Assembly: GCA_001295865.1 (NCBI GenBank)
Contig: LJHW01000015.1
Location: 34,719 to 98,718 of the forward strand
Direction: 5' to 3'
Length of the DNA: 64,000 nucleotides
DNA from: a beta proteobacterium AAP65
GTDB taxonomy: Bacteria; Pseudomonadota; Gammaproteobacteria; Burkholderiales; Burkholderiaceae_C
Both the position numbers and the translations under genes were made by a program. The notes below the pieces were generated by a model, which ran no database searches, was not told the origin of the DNA, and saw only the letters and a list, made by a program, of their open reading frames with translations. Of this stretch, positions 28,754-38,913 are shown piece by piece. How positions within the stretch are numbered: the stretch's first letter is position 1; every line of letters begins with the position of its first letter.

Positions 28754-29731
28754 TCAGTGGAAAGCGCCAATGCGCCCCAGGTTGCCGAAGTTCATCCACA
28801 CGAAAAATGCCTTGCCGACGATATTCTCGTCGGGCACAAAACCCCAGAAACGCGAGTCTTGCGAATTGTCGCGGTTGTCGCCAAGCGCAAAGTAATGGCC
28901 CGGCGGCACCTTGCAGACCACGCCCTCGGGGCTGTATCGGCAGTTCTGGGCAAAAGGAAAGGTCTTGGGCTCGGGGCCGTAGTAGGCGCCGCGCCGCGGG
29001 TCGACGCGGATCTGGTGCTCCACATCGCCCAGCTTCTCGGTGAACAGCGGCGCGTAGCTCAGGCTGTCGTCATCGTAGTGCTCACCCTTGGACACGGTGG
29101 CCACGGGCTGCCCGTTGATGCTGAGCTTCTGGTTCAGGTATGAGACCTCGTCGCCAGGGATGGCCACGACGCGCTTGATGTAGTCGAGCCGCGGGTCGGC
29201 CGGGTAGCGGAAGACCATCACGTCGCCGCGCTGCACCGGGTTGTTGTCGATGATCTTCTTGTTGATCACCGGCAGCCGCACGCCGTAGTGGAATTTGTTC
29301 ACCAGGATGAGGTCGCCCACCAGCAGCGTCGGCACCATCGAACCCGAGGGGATCTTGAAAGGCTCGAAGAGAAAGCTGCGCAGGATGAACACGATCAGGA
29401 TCACCGGGAACAGGCCCGCCGTCCAGTCCAGCCACCAGGGCTGCATCAGCAGCTTGGCCTTGGCTTCCTGCACGTCGCCGTCCACGCGCTGGATGCCCAT
29501 CTTGGCCAGCTCGGCGCGGCGCTGCACGTCTTGCGCTTCCAATGCCATCGCAGCGGCTTCGCGCTGCGGCTTGAAGCGGAAACGTTCGGCCAGCCAGTAG
29601 ACCAGCGTCACCACCGTCAGCATGAACAGCAGCAGCGAGAAGTTGCCGGTCCAGAAGCCGAGAAACCAGCCGCCCAGGTAAGCGACGAGAGCGCCGTAGA
29701 GCACGGCCGTGAGAGAACTCATCGCATTCAT
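28754..29731 (-). CDS. lepB: Signal peptidase I
   Basis: The 325-residue enzyme removes signal peptides from exported proteins. Two N-terminal transmembrane helices, an Ala/Arg/Glu-rich cytoplasmic loop and a third hydrophobic segment precede the catalytic domain. The Ser of the Ser-Lys dyad is in KIPSGSMVPTLL and the Lys in YIKRVVAIPGD. ATG 29731 shares one base with the lepA stop (TGATG). Confidence 0.96.
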   Translation of the reverse strand: MNAMSSLTAVLYGALVAYLGGWFLGFWTGNFSLLLFMLTVVTLVYWLAERFRFKPQREAAAMALEAQDVQRRAELAKMGIQRVDGDVQEAKAKLLMQPWWLDWTAGLFPVILIVFILRSFLFEPFKIPSGSMVPTLLVGDLILVNKFHYGVRLPVINKKIIDNNPVQRGDVMVFRYPADPRLDYIKRVVAIPGDEVSYLNQKLSINGQPVATVSKGEHYDDDSLSYAPLFTEKLGDVEHQIRVDPRRGAYYGPEPKTFPFAQNCRYSPEGVVCKVPPGHYFALGDNRDNSQDSRFWGFVPDENIVGKAFFVWMNFGNLGRIGAFH

Positions 29732-31539
29732 CAATCGTCCACCTGGAGTATGGCGAGGAAGGCTTCCTGGGGCACTTCCACAGAGCCGATCTGCTTCATG
29801 CGCTTCTTGCCGGCCTTCTGCTTTTCGAGCAGCTTCTTCTTGCGCGTGATGTCACCGCCGTAGCATTTTGCCAGCACGTTCTTGCGCAAGGCCTTCACGT
29901 CCTCGCGCGCAATCACGTTGGCGCCGATGGAGGCCTGGATGGCCACGTCGTACATCTGGCGCGGGATCTGCTGGCGCATCTTGGCCGCCACCGCACGACC
30001 GCGGTACACGCTCTGCGCCTTGTGCACGATGATGCTGAGCGCGTCGACGCGGTCGCCGTTGATCATCAGGTCGACCTTCACGACGTCACTGGCGCGGTAT
30101 TCCTTGAACTCGTAGTCCATGCTGGCGTAGCCGCGGCTCACGCTCTTCAACTTGTCGAAGAAGTCCAGCACGATCTCGGCCAGCGGCAGCTCATACGTCA
30201 GCATCACCTGGCGGCCGTGGTAGGCCATGTTCAGCTGCACGCCGCGCTTCTGGTTGGCCAGCGTCATCACCGGGCCCACGCTGTCTTGCGGCATGTACAG
30301 GTGCACGGTGACGATGGGCTCGCGGATCTCGCGGATGCGGCCCAGGTCGGGCATCTTGCTCGGGTTCTCGACCTCGATCACCGTGCCGTCGTTCAGCTCC
30401 ACCTCGTACACCACGCTGGGCGCGGTGGTGATGAGGTCCTGGTCGAACTCGCGCTCCAGCCGCTCTTGCACGATCTCCATGTGCAGCAAGCCCAAAAAGC
30501 CGCAGCGGAAGCCGAAGCCCAGGGCCTGGCTCACCTCGGGCTCGTAGCGCAGGCTGCTGTCGTTGAGCTTGAGCTTCTCCAGCGCGTCGCGCAGCTGGTC
30601 GTACTCGCTGGCCTCGGTGGGGTAGAGGCCGGCGAACACCTGCGGCTGGATCTCCTTGAAGCCCGGCAGCGCCTCGGCTGCGGGGCCGGCGTTGTTGGGC
30701 AGCTTCTTGTCAAGCGTGAGCGTGTCTCCCACCTTCGCGGCCTGCAGCTCCTTGATGCCGCAGATGACGAAGCCCACCTCGCCGGCCTTGAGCGTGTCAC
30801 GCGGCAGGCTCTTGGGCGTGAACACACCCATGTGCTCGATGCCGTAGACCGCGCCCGTGGCCATCATGCGGATGCGCTCGCCCTTGCTGAGCGAGCCATC
30901 GACCACACGCACCAGCATCACCACGCCGACGTAGTTGTCGAACCAGCTGTCGATGATCATGGCCCGCGGCGGACCCTGCGGGTCGCCCTTGGGCGGGGGC
31001 ATGCGCGCGATCACCGCTTCGATGATGTCGTCCAGGCCCATGCCGGTCTTGGCGCTGCACGGGATGGCGTCGGTGGCATCGATGCCGATGACGTCCTCGA
31101 TCTCCGCCTTCGCGTTGTCGGGATCGGCCTGCGGCAGGTCCATCTTGTTGAGCACCGGCACCACCGTCACGCCCAGGTCGAGCGCCGTGTAGCAGTTCGC
31201 CACGGTCTGGGCTTCGACACCTTGCGAGGCGTCCACCACCAGCAGCGCGCCTTCGCAGGCGCTCAGAGACCGGCTCACTTCATAAGAGAAGTCGACGTGG
31301 CCCGGCGTGTCGATGAGGTTGAGCTGGTAGACCTGGCCGTCGCGCGCCTTGTATTCAAGCGCGGCGGTCTGCGCCTTGATGGTGATGCCACGCTCGCGCT
31401 CGATGTCCATCGAGTCGAGCACCTGCGCTTCCATCTCGCGGTCGCTCAGGCCGCCGCAGCGCTGGATGATGCGATCGGCCAGCGTGCTCTTGCCGTGGTC
31501 GATGTGGGCAATGATGGAGAAGTTGCGGATGTGCTTCAT
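29731..31539 (-). CDS. lepA: Elongation factor 4 (LepA)
   Basis: The 602-residue translational GTPase begins [20 protein letters not shown]. It has DTPGHVDF and NKMDLP motifs, EF-G-like domains and the LepA-specific C-terminal domain. It back-translocates stalled ribosomes and aids 30S assembly. ATG 31539 gives the usual N-terminus; ATG 31554 would add five residues. It heads the lepA-nagZ run. Confidence 0.96.
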   Translation of the reverse strand: MKHIRNFSIIAHIDHGKSTLADRIIQRCGGLSDREMEAQVLDSMDIERERGITIKAQTAALEYKARDGQVYQLNLIDTPGHVDFSYEVSRSLSACEGALLVVDASQGVEAQTVANCYTALDLGVTVVPVLNKMDLPQADPDNAKAEIEDVIGIDATDAIPCSAKTGMGLDDIIEAVIARMPPPKGDPQGPPRAMIIDSWFDNYVGVVMLVRVVDGSLSKGERIRMMATGAVYGIEHMGVFTPKSLPRDTLKAGEVGFVICGIKELQAAKVGDTLTLDKKLPNNAGPAAEALPGFKEIQPQVFAGLYPTEASEYDQLRDALEKLKLNDSSLRYEPEVSQALGFGFRCGFLGLLHMEIVQERLEREFDQDLITTAPSVVYEVELNDGTVIEVENPSKMPDLGRIREIREPIVTVHLYMPQDSVGPVMTLANQKRGVQLNMAYHGRQVMLTYELPLAEIVLDFFDKLKSVSRGYASMDYEFKEYRASDVVKVDLMINGDRVDALSIIVHKAQSVYRGRAVAAKMRQQIPRQMYDVAIQASIGANVIAREDVKALRKNVLAKCYGGDITRKKKLLEKQKAGKKRMKQIGSVEVPQEAFLAILQVDD

Positions 31540-31658
31540 CGAGGCGGATTGCATCGCGGCGGGGCCGCGTTCGGTGCCCTGGCGCGGTGAACGCGCGGCC
31601 CGGTGGGTTGGTCTGCAGCGGGTTGCGGCGGCTGGCGCCACGCACCGGCAGAACAGCT

Positions 31659-31695
31659 AAAAAAAAGGCGCGTCCAAATTGGTGACGCGCCTTCC
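31659..31695 (-). terminator. Intrinsic terminator on the minus strand between mucD and lepA
   Basis: Read on the minus strand, AAGGCGCGTC (31693-31684) and GACGCGCCTT (31674-31665) form a 10-bp stem around a 9-base loop. The stem is followed by a run of eight T. It would end transcripts entering from mucD or from a gene-free transcript starting in the gap. It lies more than 430 bp past the mucD stop. Confidence 0.85.
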
Positions 31696-31699
31696 AACA

Positions 31700-32127
31700 G
31701 AACGTTTGGCAACTGCTTGTTGGGCGTTCATTGTAGCCAAAACGACCGGCCGGGAACCCGCGTGGTTGCTTGATTTCCGGCCGTTGCAGCGATCAGACAC
31801 GCAATCAGTTTGCACAGTTTATCCACAGCCCTGATGCAGCCTGTGGATGCGCGGTGGGCAGCTCGCTTCTGGCCGTCTTGACGGGTAAAAAACTCGACCA
31901 GAGCCCGAATTCTAGACGCGCCTCGGCTTAATCGCCGGCCAGACAGGATTGAAGTGAGAGACCACTAACTTCGCAAGCCTTCCACAGCTGCGATCGGGCC
32001 CGTCGCGCGCTCACAAATGCTTCCACGATACGGAAAGACCCGGCGCCGAGCTCAACTTGCGCTCAAGGCCGGGCCCTGAAAGGCAACCGGCCCTGGGCGG
32101 CCCAGCGGGCTGCCCGGCCGGCCCGCT
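31700..32127 (-). other. Structured noncoding gap between mucD and lepA
   Basis: No coding frame is convincing in this stretch, and its composition is more AT-rich than its neighbours. It holds inverted repeats. ATCCACAG (31821-31828) pairs with CTGTGGAT (31841-31848). CGGCCGG near 31765-31771 pairs with CCGGCCG near 31788-31794. A consensus DnaA-box sequence, TTATCCACA, lies at 31819-31827. Together with the terminator at its end, the region looks like a structured minus-strand RNA, either a long 3' UTR of mucD or a separate small RNA. No known RNA family is recognised. Confidence 0.45.
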
Positions 32128-33606
32128 TCAGCGCGTGGGGCGAATGACGAGGTAGTTCGTCCACTCGCCGCGGCGCACCATCACGCTGACGGCACGCGAC
32201 TTCTCGGCCTTGGCGCCGACGGTGGCGAACTGCTTGCTGTCGGCGATCTCGGTGTTGTCCATCGAGAGGATCACGTCGCCCTCGCGCACACCGGCGCGGG
32301 CCGCGGGGCCGTCCACCGCCTCGACCTTCACGCCACCGCGGATGCGCAGTTCGCGCTTCTGCGCGTCGGTCAGGTCAGACACCGTCATCCCCAGCACGGC
32401 CTTGGCCACCGGCGCAGGCGTGCCCTGCTCGGGGGCACCAGCGCGGCGTGTCGGCCGGTCGGCTTCGAACTCGGCCACGGTCACGCCGATGTCGCGTGTG
32501 GCGCCACGGCGGAAGACCTGCAGCGTGCTCTTGCTGCCGGGCTTGATGCTGCCCACCAGGCGCGGCAGGTCGCCCGACTTCTCGACCCCCTTGCCATCGA
32601 CCTTGACGATGATGTCGCCGGCTTCCAGGCCGGCCTTGTCGGCCGGGCCGTCCTTCTCGACGCTGACCACCAGCGCGCCGCGTGGCTGACCCAGGCCGAT
32701 GCTCTCGGCCACTTCCTTGGTGACGGCACCGATCTGCACGCCGATGCGGCCGCGGATGACCCGGCCGCTGGTGCGCAGCTGCTCGGCCACACGCTGGGCT
32801 TCGTCGATGGGGATGGCGAAGCTGATGCCCATGAAGCCGCCGCTGCGGCTGTAGATCTGCGAGTTGATGCCCACCACCTCGCCACGCAGGTTGAGCAGCG
32901 GGCCGCCGCTGTTGCCAGGGTTGATGGCCACGTCGGTCTGGATCAGCGGCAGCAGATCGCCCGTGTCGCGCTGCTTGGCGCTGACGATGCCGGCGGTGAC
33001 GGTGTTGTCCAGGCCGAAGGGCGAGCCGATGGCCATCACCCATTCACCGACCTTCAGGCGGTTCACGTCGCCGATCTTCACCGGCGCCAGGCCCGTGGCC
33101 TCGATCTTCACCACCGCCACGTCGGAGCGGCGGTCGGCGCCGACGATGCGCGCCTTGAACTCGCGCTTGTCGGTGAGCGTGACGATGACTTCGTCGGCCC
33201 CATCCACCACGTGGGCGTTGGTCATGATGAAGCCGTCGGCCGTGAGCACGAAACCCGAGCCCACGCCGCGCTGCTGCGGCTCTTCGTCCTGGTTGCGCGG
33301 GCTGCCGCGGCGGTCGGGCTGGCTGGGCAGGGGGATGCCGAAGCGACGGAAGAACTCTTCCATGTTCGGGTCCATGAAACCGCCCGGCCGGTCGGCACTG
33401 GTGCGGCGTTCGGTAGTGCGGATGTTGACGACCGAGGGGCCGACGCGTTCGGCCAGATCGGTGAAATCAGGCAGTTGAACGGTCGGCGTGGCCTGCGCCT
33501 GTGCGGGCCGCGAGTGCAAGGCCGTGGCTGAAACCGACAAGACGACGAGGCCAAGGGCCAGGCGGCCGGCCCAGGTGCGAACGAAGGACATGGTGCGCGC
33601 TTTCAT
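32128..33606 (-). CDS. mucD: Periplasmic serine protease MucD (DegP/HtrA type)
   Basis: The 492-residue protein has a signal peptide (LALGLVVLSVSATALHSRPAQA), a trypsin-like domain with catalytic His in TNAHVV, Asp in RRSDVAVV and Ser in NPGNSGGPLL, and two PDZ domains. It degrades or refolds misfolded envelope proteins and limits sigma-E activation. It is the last gene of the rpoE-rseA-rseB-mucD operon. ATG 33606 was taken as the start; ATG 33591 is possible. Confidence 0.95.
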   Translation of the reverse strand: MKARTMSFVRTWAGRLALGLVVLSVSATALHSRPAQAQATPTVQLPDFTDLAERVGPSVVNIRTTERRTSADRPGGFMDPNMEEFFRRFGIPLPSQPDRRGSPRNQDEEPQQRGVGSGFVLTADGFIMTNAHVVDGADEVIVTLTDKREFKARIVGADRRSDVAVVKIEATGLAPVKIGDVNRLKVGEWVMAIGSPFGLDNTVTAGIVSAKQRDTGDLLPLIQTDVAINPGNSGGPLLNLRGEVVGINSQIYSRSGGFMGISFAIPIDEAQRVAEQLRTSGRVIRGRIGVQIGAVTKEVAESIGLGQPRGALVVSVEKDGPADKAGLEAGDIIVKVDGKGVEKSGDLPRLVGSIKPGSKSTLQVFRRGATRDIGVTVAEFEADRPTRRAGAPEQGTPAPVAKAVLGMTVSDLTDAQKRELRIRGGVKVEAVDGPAARAGVREGDVILSMDNTEIADSKQFATVGAKAEKSRAVSVMVRRGEWTNYLVIRPTR

Positions 33607-33721
33607 GCGATGCAACGAGGGGATGGCTTGGGGCACGGAGAAGGGAAAAAAGTTCAGCGCTTTGCGACAGACGCCTGCATCCGGCCGCCAGGGCCCTGCC
33701 CTGCCAGCCGCCAGCGCGCCA

Positions 33722-34747
33722 TCAGCGGGCGCGCCGCTCCAGCGCGTTGGCGAAGAGCTTCAGCGTGGCCAGGGGCACGTCGCCCACGACGGTGATCCAG
33801 TGTTCACCCCGGCGCAGCATCACGGTGGCGGTGGCGCCTTGCTGCGCCTGCAGTTCGCTGCGGTGGCGATCGGCCTGGAAGGGTTCGGCAAACAGCGAAA
33901 CATGGGTCAGCCCGTCAGAGAACACGGCCTGCAGCACCTGCGCGCTGCCGCCACCGCCAGCCTCCATGCCGCGCCGCACACTGCCCACCAAGCGGAAGCC
34001 CGCCACCGGCCGCGCCAGCGCCCAGCCTTCGGCTTCGAGCTCGGTGCGCTGCTGCTGCGGCCGCACCACACGGTAGCCCTCCAGGCCGCGCGGGTTGCGC
34101 AACACCTGCATGACGATGTCAGGCTGCGGCCGCACGCCGATGTTGATTTCGGAGAAAGCCGTCGACTCGAGGACGCCGCGCTCCTGGCCCGGCGCGCCCT
34201 GCGCAACGACGTCGGCGCGCAGCATCAGGCCGGTGGCACGGTCGGCCCACAGGCGCTGGGCATAGCGCAGCGTGTCGCGCGGCTCCAGCAGCAGCACGGT
34301 GGCTTCGCGGCCGGCGATGCGGGCTTCGCCCTCGCGGCGAAGTTCGTAGTGTTCCAGCGCTTGCGGATCGACCTCTTGCGGTGTGGTCGACCAGGCACCG
34401 CGCGTCTCGCGCTTCTCGATCACGGCCACCTTGGCCTGCGGCCACAACGTGTGCACGGCGTCGTTGTGGCGCAGGATGCGCTGCTGGCGGCCGTCCAGCG
34501 CCTCCAGCAACTCGTAGGTCTGGTCGCCCACGGAATAGTGGCCCACGCGCGAGCTGGAGAAGGTGCCGCTGACACTGAACACCATCGTGCCCTGGTAGTT
34601 GCCGGTGCTGGCCGCGGTGCGGATGCGCTGCAGCAGCGCCTTGGCCTCCGCAGGCGGCAACGCAGCGGATTGCGCGGCGACCACACCCGGCAACAAACAG
34701 CTCATGAGTGCCAGCAGCGGCACCCAACGCACGGCGGGCAGGATCAT
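33722..34747 (-). CDS. rseB: Sigma-E regulatory protein RseB/MucB
   Basis: The 341-residue periplasmic protein has a signal peptide (VPLLALMSCLLPGVVAAQ) and the MucB/RseB lipid-binding domains. It binds the periplasmic part of RseA and shields it from cleavage until lipopolysaccharide or lipids displace it. The stop of rseA overlaps its ATG region at 34747, so the two are coupled. Confidence 0.92.
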   Translation of the reverse strand: MILPAVRWVPLLALMSCLLPGVVAAQSAALPPAEAKALLQRIRTAASTGNYQGTMVFSVSGTFSSSRVGHYSVGDQTYELLEALDGRQQRILRHNDAVHTLWPQAKVAVIEKRETRGAWSTTPQEVDPQALEHYELRREGEARIAGREATVLLLEPRDTLRYAQRLWADRATGLMLRADVVAQGAPGQERGVLESTAFSEINIGVRPQPDIVMQVLRNPRGLEGYRVVRPQQQRTELEAEGWALARPVAGFRLVGSVRRGMEAGGGGSAQVLQAVFSDGLTHVSLFAEPFQADRHRSELQAQQGATATVMLRRGEHWITVVGDVPLATLKLFANALERRAR

Positions 34748-35406
34748 CAGCGTTCGGCTTGGGCAGGCACGGCCAGGTCGACCCGGCGCAGCGCCGAGCT
34801 CGGGGCGGTGATGGTGGCCCCGCCGCGGGCGATCTGGTGGGCGCGCAGGTATTCGTCAAGGCGCTCGTCGCGCAGCACGGCTTCGCCGTCGGCGCGGCCC
34901 GTGGCCACATTGCGGTTCAGGCCGTTGGCCACCGGCATCACGGCGACGGCCGGGTTGCCCGCACCGGCAAAACCTGCCGGGGCATCGGTGGCGCCGCCTG
35001 GCAGCCCGACCCGCGCCACCACGAGCACACCCGCCACCACCACGAAGCCGGCGGCGGCCGCCACGGGCATCAGCCAGGCCTGGCGGCGCCGCAGCGGCAC
35101 CGCAGCGGCCGGCACCGGCGCCGGAACGGGCTCAGGCGCCAGCACCACGGGCTCGGCCGCGAGGCGATCGCGCAGACCGGCCAGGAAGGCCGCGTCGCCT
35201 GCCGCGGGGCGGGCCAGGTCGTCGGAGCGCATCACATCGCCGATGAGCTGGTAGGCGTGCCAGGTGCGGCGCGCCTCGGCGTCTTGCCGCCAGGCCGCGC
35301 AGGCGGGTTCGGCCGCGTCGGCCTCACCGTCGGCCAGGGCCGAGAGCCAGCGGCGGGTTTCTTCGGCAGACAGTTGCGGGGGCTGGCGTTGCGGCTCGGC
35401 GTTCAT
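34747..35406 (-). CDS. rseA: Anti-sigma-E factor RseA/MucA
   Basis: The 219-residue protein has an N-terminal cytoplasmic sigma-binding domain (LSALADGEADAAE, WHAYQLIGDVMRSDD), a Pro-rich linker, one transmembrane helix (LMPVAAAAGFVVVAGVLVVA, about residues 112-131) and a periplasmic tail. It holds RpoE inactive at the membrane until regulated proteolysis. It lies 72 bp after rpoE. Confidence 0.92.
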   Translation of the reverse strand: MNAEPQRQPPQLSAEETRRWLSALADGEADAAEPACAAWRQDAEARRTWHAYQLIGDVMRSDDLARPAAGDAAFLAGLRDRLAAEPVVLAPEPVPAPVPAAAVPLRRRQAWLMPVAAAAGFVVVAGVLVVARVGLPGGATDAPAGFAGAGNPAVAVMPVANGLNRNVATGRADGEAVLRDERLDEYLRAHQIARGGATITAPSSALRRVDLAVPAQAER

Positions 35407-35478
35407 GGCGTGGCGGGCGGTTGGCGGGCGTGGACGGGCGGGGTGCGGGCGGTGGGAACTGGGCGTGAGGCAGGCGCG

Positions 35479-36087
35479 TCACCAGCGCTCGCCGTCGCGG
35501 GTGTCGAGCAGGGGGCGCAAGCGGGTCGCAATGGCCTCGCGGGCGCGGAAGATGCGTGAGCGCACGGTTCCGATGGGGCAGTTCATCATCTCGGCAATCT
35601 CTTCGTAGCTCAGGCCTTCGATCTCGCGCAGCGTGATGGCTTGGCGCAGGTCTTCAGACAAGGCCTGGATCGCAGCGTTCACCGCCGCGGCCACTTCCTT
35701 GCTGGCCATCAGGGCTTCGGGTGTCTCGCCGTCGCTTAGTTCATTCTCGGCGCGTGAAGTTTCCTCACCTTCTTCGCCCTGGTGGCGCGAAGACTCGAGC
35801 ACCAGCGGGTCGCGCTTCATGTCCATCAGCGCCTTCTTGGCGGTGTTGACGGCGATGCGGTACAGCCAGGTGTAGAAGGCGCTGTCCCCACGGAACTGCG
35901 GCAGCGCGCGGTAGGCGCGGATGAAACTTTCCTGGGCGATGTCCTGCACGAGGTCGACATCGCGCACCATGCGGCCGATCAGGCGCTCGACCCGGCGCTG
36001 GTACTTGACGACCAGCATCTCGAAAGCACGCACGTCACCCCGCTTGACGCGTTCCACCAGCAGGGCATCGGCATCCGCGTCAGACAT
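35479..36087 (-). CDS. rpoE: RNA polymerase sigma-E factor
   Basis: The 202-residue ECF sigma factor has region 2 (FEMLVVKYQRRVERLIGRM, DIAQESFIRAYRALPQFRGDS) and region 4 (LSYEEIAEMMNCPIGTVRSRIFRAREAI in two stretches). It directs the envelope-stress response. The preceding gene stops one base upstream, so there is no room for a private promoter directly in front of it. It may be transcribed from within that gene or from the fab operon. Confidence 0.96.
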   Translation of the reverse strand: MSDADADALLVERVKRGDVRAFEMLVVKYQRRVERLIGRMVRDVDLVQDIAQESFIRAYRALPQFRGDSAFYTWLYRIAVNTAKKALMDMKRDPLVLESSRHQGEEGEETSRAENELSDGETPEALMASKEVAAAVNAAIQALSEDLRQAITLREIEGLSYEEIAEMMNCPIGTVRSRIFRAREAIATRLRPLLDTRDGERW

Positions 36088-36543
36088 TCAATCGGGGCTA
36101 CGTTCAGGTGAGAGCACGCGGGGGGTGGCGCGGGGCGGGCGCGAATATACCGCGCAGCGCAGGGCGTGCCAGGCCGGGCCGGCCTCACCCGCGCCTATGG
36201 CCAGCCAGCGGGTGCCCCCGGCCTCGGCATGCAGGCGCAGCACCAGCACGGGCCCCAGGTCCAGCATCAGTTGCAAGGTGCCGGGGGTGCCGTCGGCCGT
36301 CCAGCGCTGGCCGTCCCACTGCAGCGATGCACGCGGCACCGTGCGCCAGCGGCGTGCTTGCCACAGCAACACCGCGCCGCCCGCCAAGGCTGCAGCGGCA
36401 GCGGTGCCCGTGGCGCCGGCCTCGGCGTGGGCCGCCAGCCAGGCCACGAAGGCTGCGGCAGCACACGCAGGCAGGCCCGCGCTCAAGGCTGCCCACAGCG
36501 GGCCGCCCCGCCCTTGCACGGCCACCGCAGGCGCGGCGCGCAT
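36088..36543 (-). CDS. Small membrane protein of unknown function between fabF and rpoE
   Basis: The 151-residue protein has two predicted membrane helices (about residues 17-37 and 44-61) and a polar C-terminal domain (SLQWDGQRWTADG, LGPVLVLRLHAEAGGTRWLAIG). The layout resembles YgfX/CptA-type membrane proteins, but no clear motif confirms this. It begins six bases after fabF and its stop abuts the rpoE start, so it is part of the same transcript. Confidence 0.65.
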   Translation of the reverse strand: MRAAPAVAVQGRGGPLWAALSAGLPACAAAAFVAWLAAHAEAGATGTAAAAALAGGAVLLWQARRWRTVPRASLQWDGQRWTADGTPGTLQLMLDLGPVLVLRLHAEAGGTRWLAIGAGEAGPAWHALRCAVYSRPPRATPRVLSPERSPD

Positions 36544-36549
36544 CGCGCG

Positions 36550-37794
36550 TCAGACCCGCCGGAAAACCAGCGTGCCGTTGGTGCCGCCGAAACCGAAGTT
36601 GTTCTTCACGGCGACGTCGATCTTCATCTGCCGCGCCTCGTTGGCGCAGTAGTCCAGGTCGCACTCGGGGTCCTGGTTGAAGATGTTGATGGTGGGCGGC
36701 GAGACCTGGTGGTGCACCGCCAGCACGCTGAAAACCGACTCGATGCCGCCGGCGCCGCCCAGCAGGTGGCCGGTCATCGACTTGGTCGAGTTCACCACCA
36801 TCTTCTTGGCGTGATCACCGAACGCGAGCTTGACCGCATTCGTCTCGTTCACGTCGCCCAGCGGCGTGCTGGTGCCGTGCGCGTTGAGGTAGTGCACCTC
36901 GTCGGCGTTGATGCCGGCGTTGCGCAGCGCGGCTTTCATGCTGCGCTTGGGGCCGTCGACGCTGGGTGCCGTCATGTGGAAAGCATCGGCACCCATGCCG
37001 AAGCCCGCCAGTTCCGCGTAGATCTTGGCGCCGCGCTTCTTGGCGTGTTCGTACTCTTCGAGCACCAGCACGCCGGCGCCTTCACCGAGCACAAAACCGT
37101 CGCGGTCCTTGTCCCAGGGGCGCGACGCCGTCTTCGGGTCGTCGTTGCGCGTGGACAGGGCCCGTGCCGCCGCGAAGCCGCCGATGCCCAGCGGGCTGAC
37201 GGTGCTCTCGGCGCCGCCGGCCACCATCACATCGGCATCGCCGTACTCGATCAGCCGGCCGGCCTCGCCGATGCAGTGCAGGCCGGTGGTGCAGGCCGTC
37301 ACGATGGCGAGGTTGGGGCCGGTGAAGCCGTACTGGATGGAGACGTGGCCCGAGATCATGTTGATGATCGAGGCGGGCACAAAAAAGGGCGAGATGCGGC
37401 GCGGGCCGCGCGCCGCGTACTCGGCCTGGGTCTGCTCGATCATCGGCAAGCCGCCGATGCCCGAACCGACCAGGCAGCCGATGCGCTCGGCCGCCTCTTC
37501 GCTCAGCGCGTCGCCCGTGGGCAGGCCGGCGTCACGCACGGCCTGCATGGCTGCCGCCATCCCGTAATGGATGAAGGTGTCCATGTGCCGGGCTTCCTTG
37601 GCGGGGATGTAATCCTCGATCTGGAAACCCTTGACCTCGCCAGCGAACCTGCAGGCAAAAGCAGAGGCATCGAACTTCGTGATGAGATCGATGCCGCTCT
37701 TGCCCGCCACCAGGTTCGACCAGCCTTCGGTCACCGTGTTGCCCACCGGGCTGACGAGCCCGAGGCCGGTGACGACGACGCGACGCCGAGACAT
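36550..37794 (-). CDS. fabF: 3-oxoacyl-[ACP] synthase II
   Basis: The 414-residue condensing enzyme elongates acyl-ACP with malonyl-ACP. The Cys-His-His triad is in [19 protein letters not shown] and [11 protein letters not shown]. The length is standard. It follows acpP by seven bases. Confidence 0.97.
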   Translation of the reverse strand: MSRRRVVVTGLGLVSPVGNTVTEGWSNLVAGKSGIDLITKFDASAFACRFAGEVKGFQIEDYIPAKEARHMDTFIHYGMAAAMQAVRDAGLPTGDALSEEAAERIGCLVGSGIGGLPMIEQTQAEYAARGPRRISPFFVPASIINMISGHVSIQYGFTGPNLAIVTACTTGLHCIGEAGRLIEYGDADVMVAGGAESTVSPLGIGGFAAARALSTRNDDPKTASRPWDKDRDGFVLGEGAGVLVLEEYEHAKKRGAKIYAELAGFGMGADAFHMTAPSVDGPKRSMKAALRNAGINADEVHYLNAHGTSTPLGDVNETNAVKLAFGDHAKKMVVNSTKSMTGHLLGGAGGIESVFSVLAVHHQVSPPTINIFNQDPECDLDYCANEARQMKIDVAVKNNFGFGGTNGTLVFRRV

Positions 37795-37801
37795 GCGGGT
37801 G

Positions 37802-38041
37802 TCAGGCCTTCTGGTGGCCGGTGGCGTAGTCGATCGCCAGCTGCACGGTGGTGATCTTCTCGGCTTCTTCGTCCGGGATCTCGATGCCGAACTCGTCTTC
37901 GAGGGCCATCACGAGCTCCACGGTATCGAGCGAGTCGGCGCCGAGGTCGGCCACGAAGGCCTTCTCGTTCGTGACGTCGGACTCAGGGACGCCGAGTTGT
38001 TCGGCAATGATCTTCTTGACGCGTGCTTCGATATCGCTCAT
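37802..38041 (-). CDS. acpP: Acyl carrier protein
   Basis: The 79-residue acidic protein carries the phosphopantetheine-accepting serine in [18 protein letters not shown]. It shuttles acyl chains for FabD, FabG, FabF and FabH. A strong GGAGGA ribosome binding site lies just upstream. The 122-bp gap after fabG holds a TAGAAT -10-like hexamer (38080-38085, minus strand) that might give acpP its own promoter; no good -35 is visible. Confidence 0.97.
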   Translation of the reverse strand: MSDIEARVKKIIAEQLGVPESDVTNEKAFVADLGADSLDTVELVMALEDEFGIEIPDEEAEKITTVQLAIDYATGHQKA

Positions 38042-38163
38042 GACTCCTCCAGGAGTGGGGTCGGTTCAAACAGCCCGCGATTCTACCGGCGGGGCCCGTA
38101 CCGGATTTTTTGCCCGCAGGCCATCGCCTGCAGGAGGGAAAAGAAAGTGCTGCTCGCCGGGCC

Positions 38164-38913
38164 TCAGCCCATGTGCATGCCGCCGTTGACGTGCAGTTCG
38201 GTGCCCGTGATGTAGGCCGCGCCCGGGCCGGCGAGGAAGGCCACAGCCTGCGCGATTTCGTCGGCCGCACCCAGGCGGCCCAGCGGAATCTGCGCCAGCA
38301 GCGCGGTCTTGGCGGCTTCGGGCAGGCCGTGCGTCATGTCGGTGTCGATGAAACCCGGCGCCACGCAATTCACCGTGACATTGCGGCTGCCGAGTTCACG
38401 GGCCAGCGCCCGCGTGAGGCCCGCCACGCCGGCCTTGGCCGCCGCGTAGTTGGCCTGGCCGGCATTGCCAATGGCGCCCACCACCGAGGTGATGTTGATG
38501 ATGCGACCGTAGCGCTGCTTCATCATCGGCCGCGTGGCCGCCCGGCAGGCGCGGAACACGGCCTTGAGGTTGGTGTCGTGCACGGCGTCCCATTCCTCGT
38601 CCTTCATGCGCATCGAGAGCATGTCGCGCGTGATGCCGGCGTTGTTGACGAGCACGTGCAGACCGCCTTGGGTCTTGACCAGCGTGTCGATGGCGGCGTC
38701 GAGTGCCGGGCCGTCGGTGACGTTGAGCACGATGCCTTGCCCGCCCAGCGGCGCCAGCGCCTCGTTGATGGCGGCAGCGCCGGCTTCGGTCGTGGCGGTG
38801 CCGGTGACACGGAAGCCGGCCTTCGCCAGCGTCATCGCAATGGCGCGGCCGATGCCGCGCGAGGCACCGGTGACGAGGGCCACCTGGGCGGCTGCGTTGG
38901 GGGTGTCGCTCAT
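38164..38913 (-). CDS. fabG: 3-oxoacyl-[ACP] reductase
   Basis: The 249-residue short-chain dehydrogenase has the NADPH motif TGASRGIGRAIA, NNAGITRDML, the catalytic Ser in NITSVVGAIGN and Tyr-x3-Lys in NYAAAKAG. It reduces beta-ketoacyl-ACP. ATG 38913 overlaps the fabD stop by four bases. Confidence 0.97.
   Translation of the reverse strand: MSDTPNAAAQVALVTGASRGIGRAIAMTLAKAGFRVTGTATTEAGAAAINEALAPLGGQGIVLNVTDGPALDAAIDTLVKTQGGLHVLVNNAGITRDMLSMRMKDEEWDAVHDTNLKAVFRACRAATRPMMKQRYGRIINITSVVGAIGNAGQANYAAAKAGVAGLTRALARELGSRNVTVNCVAPGFIDTDMTHGLPEAAKTALLAQIPLGRLGAADEIAQAVAFLAGPGAAYITGTELHVNGGMHMG

Noticed and set aside
31819..31848. DnaA-box consensus TTATCCACA and a related copy as a replication origin
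   Set aside because: Only one perfect box and one imperfect inverted copy are present. dnaA, dnaN, gidA or parAB are absent and there is no AT-rich unwinding region.
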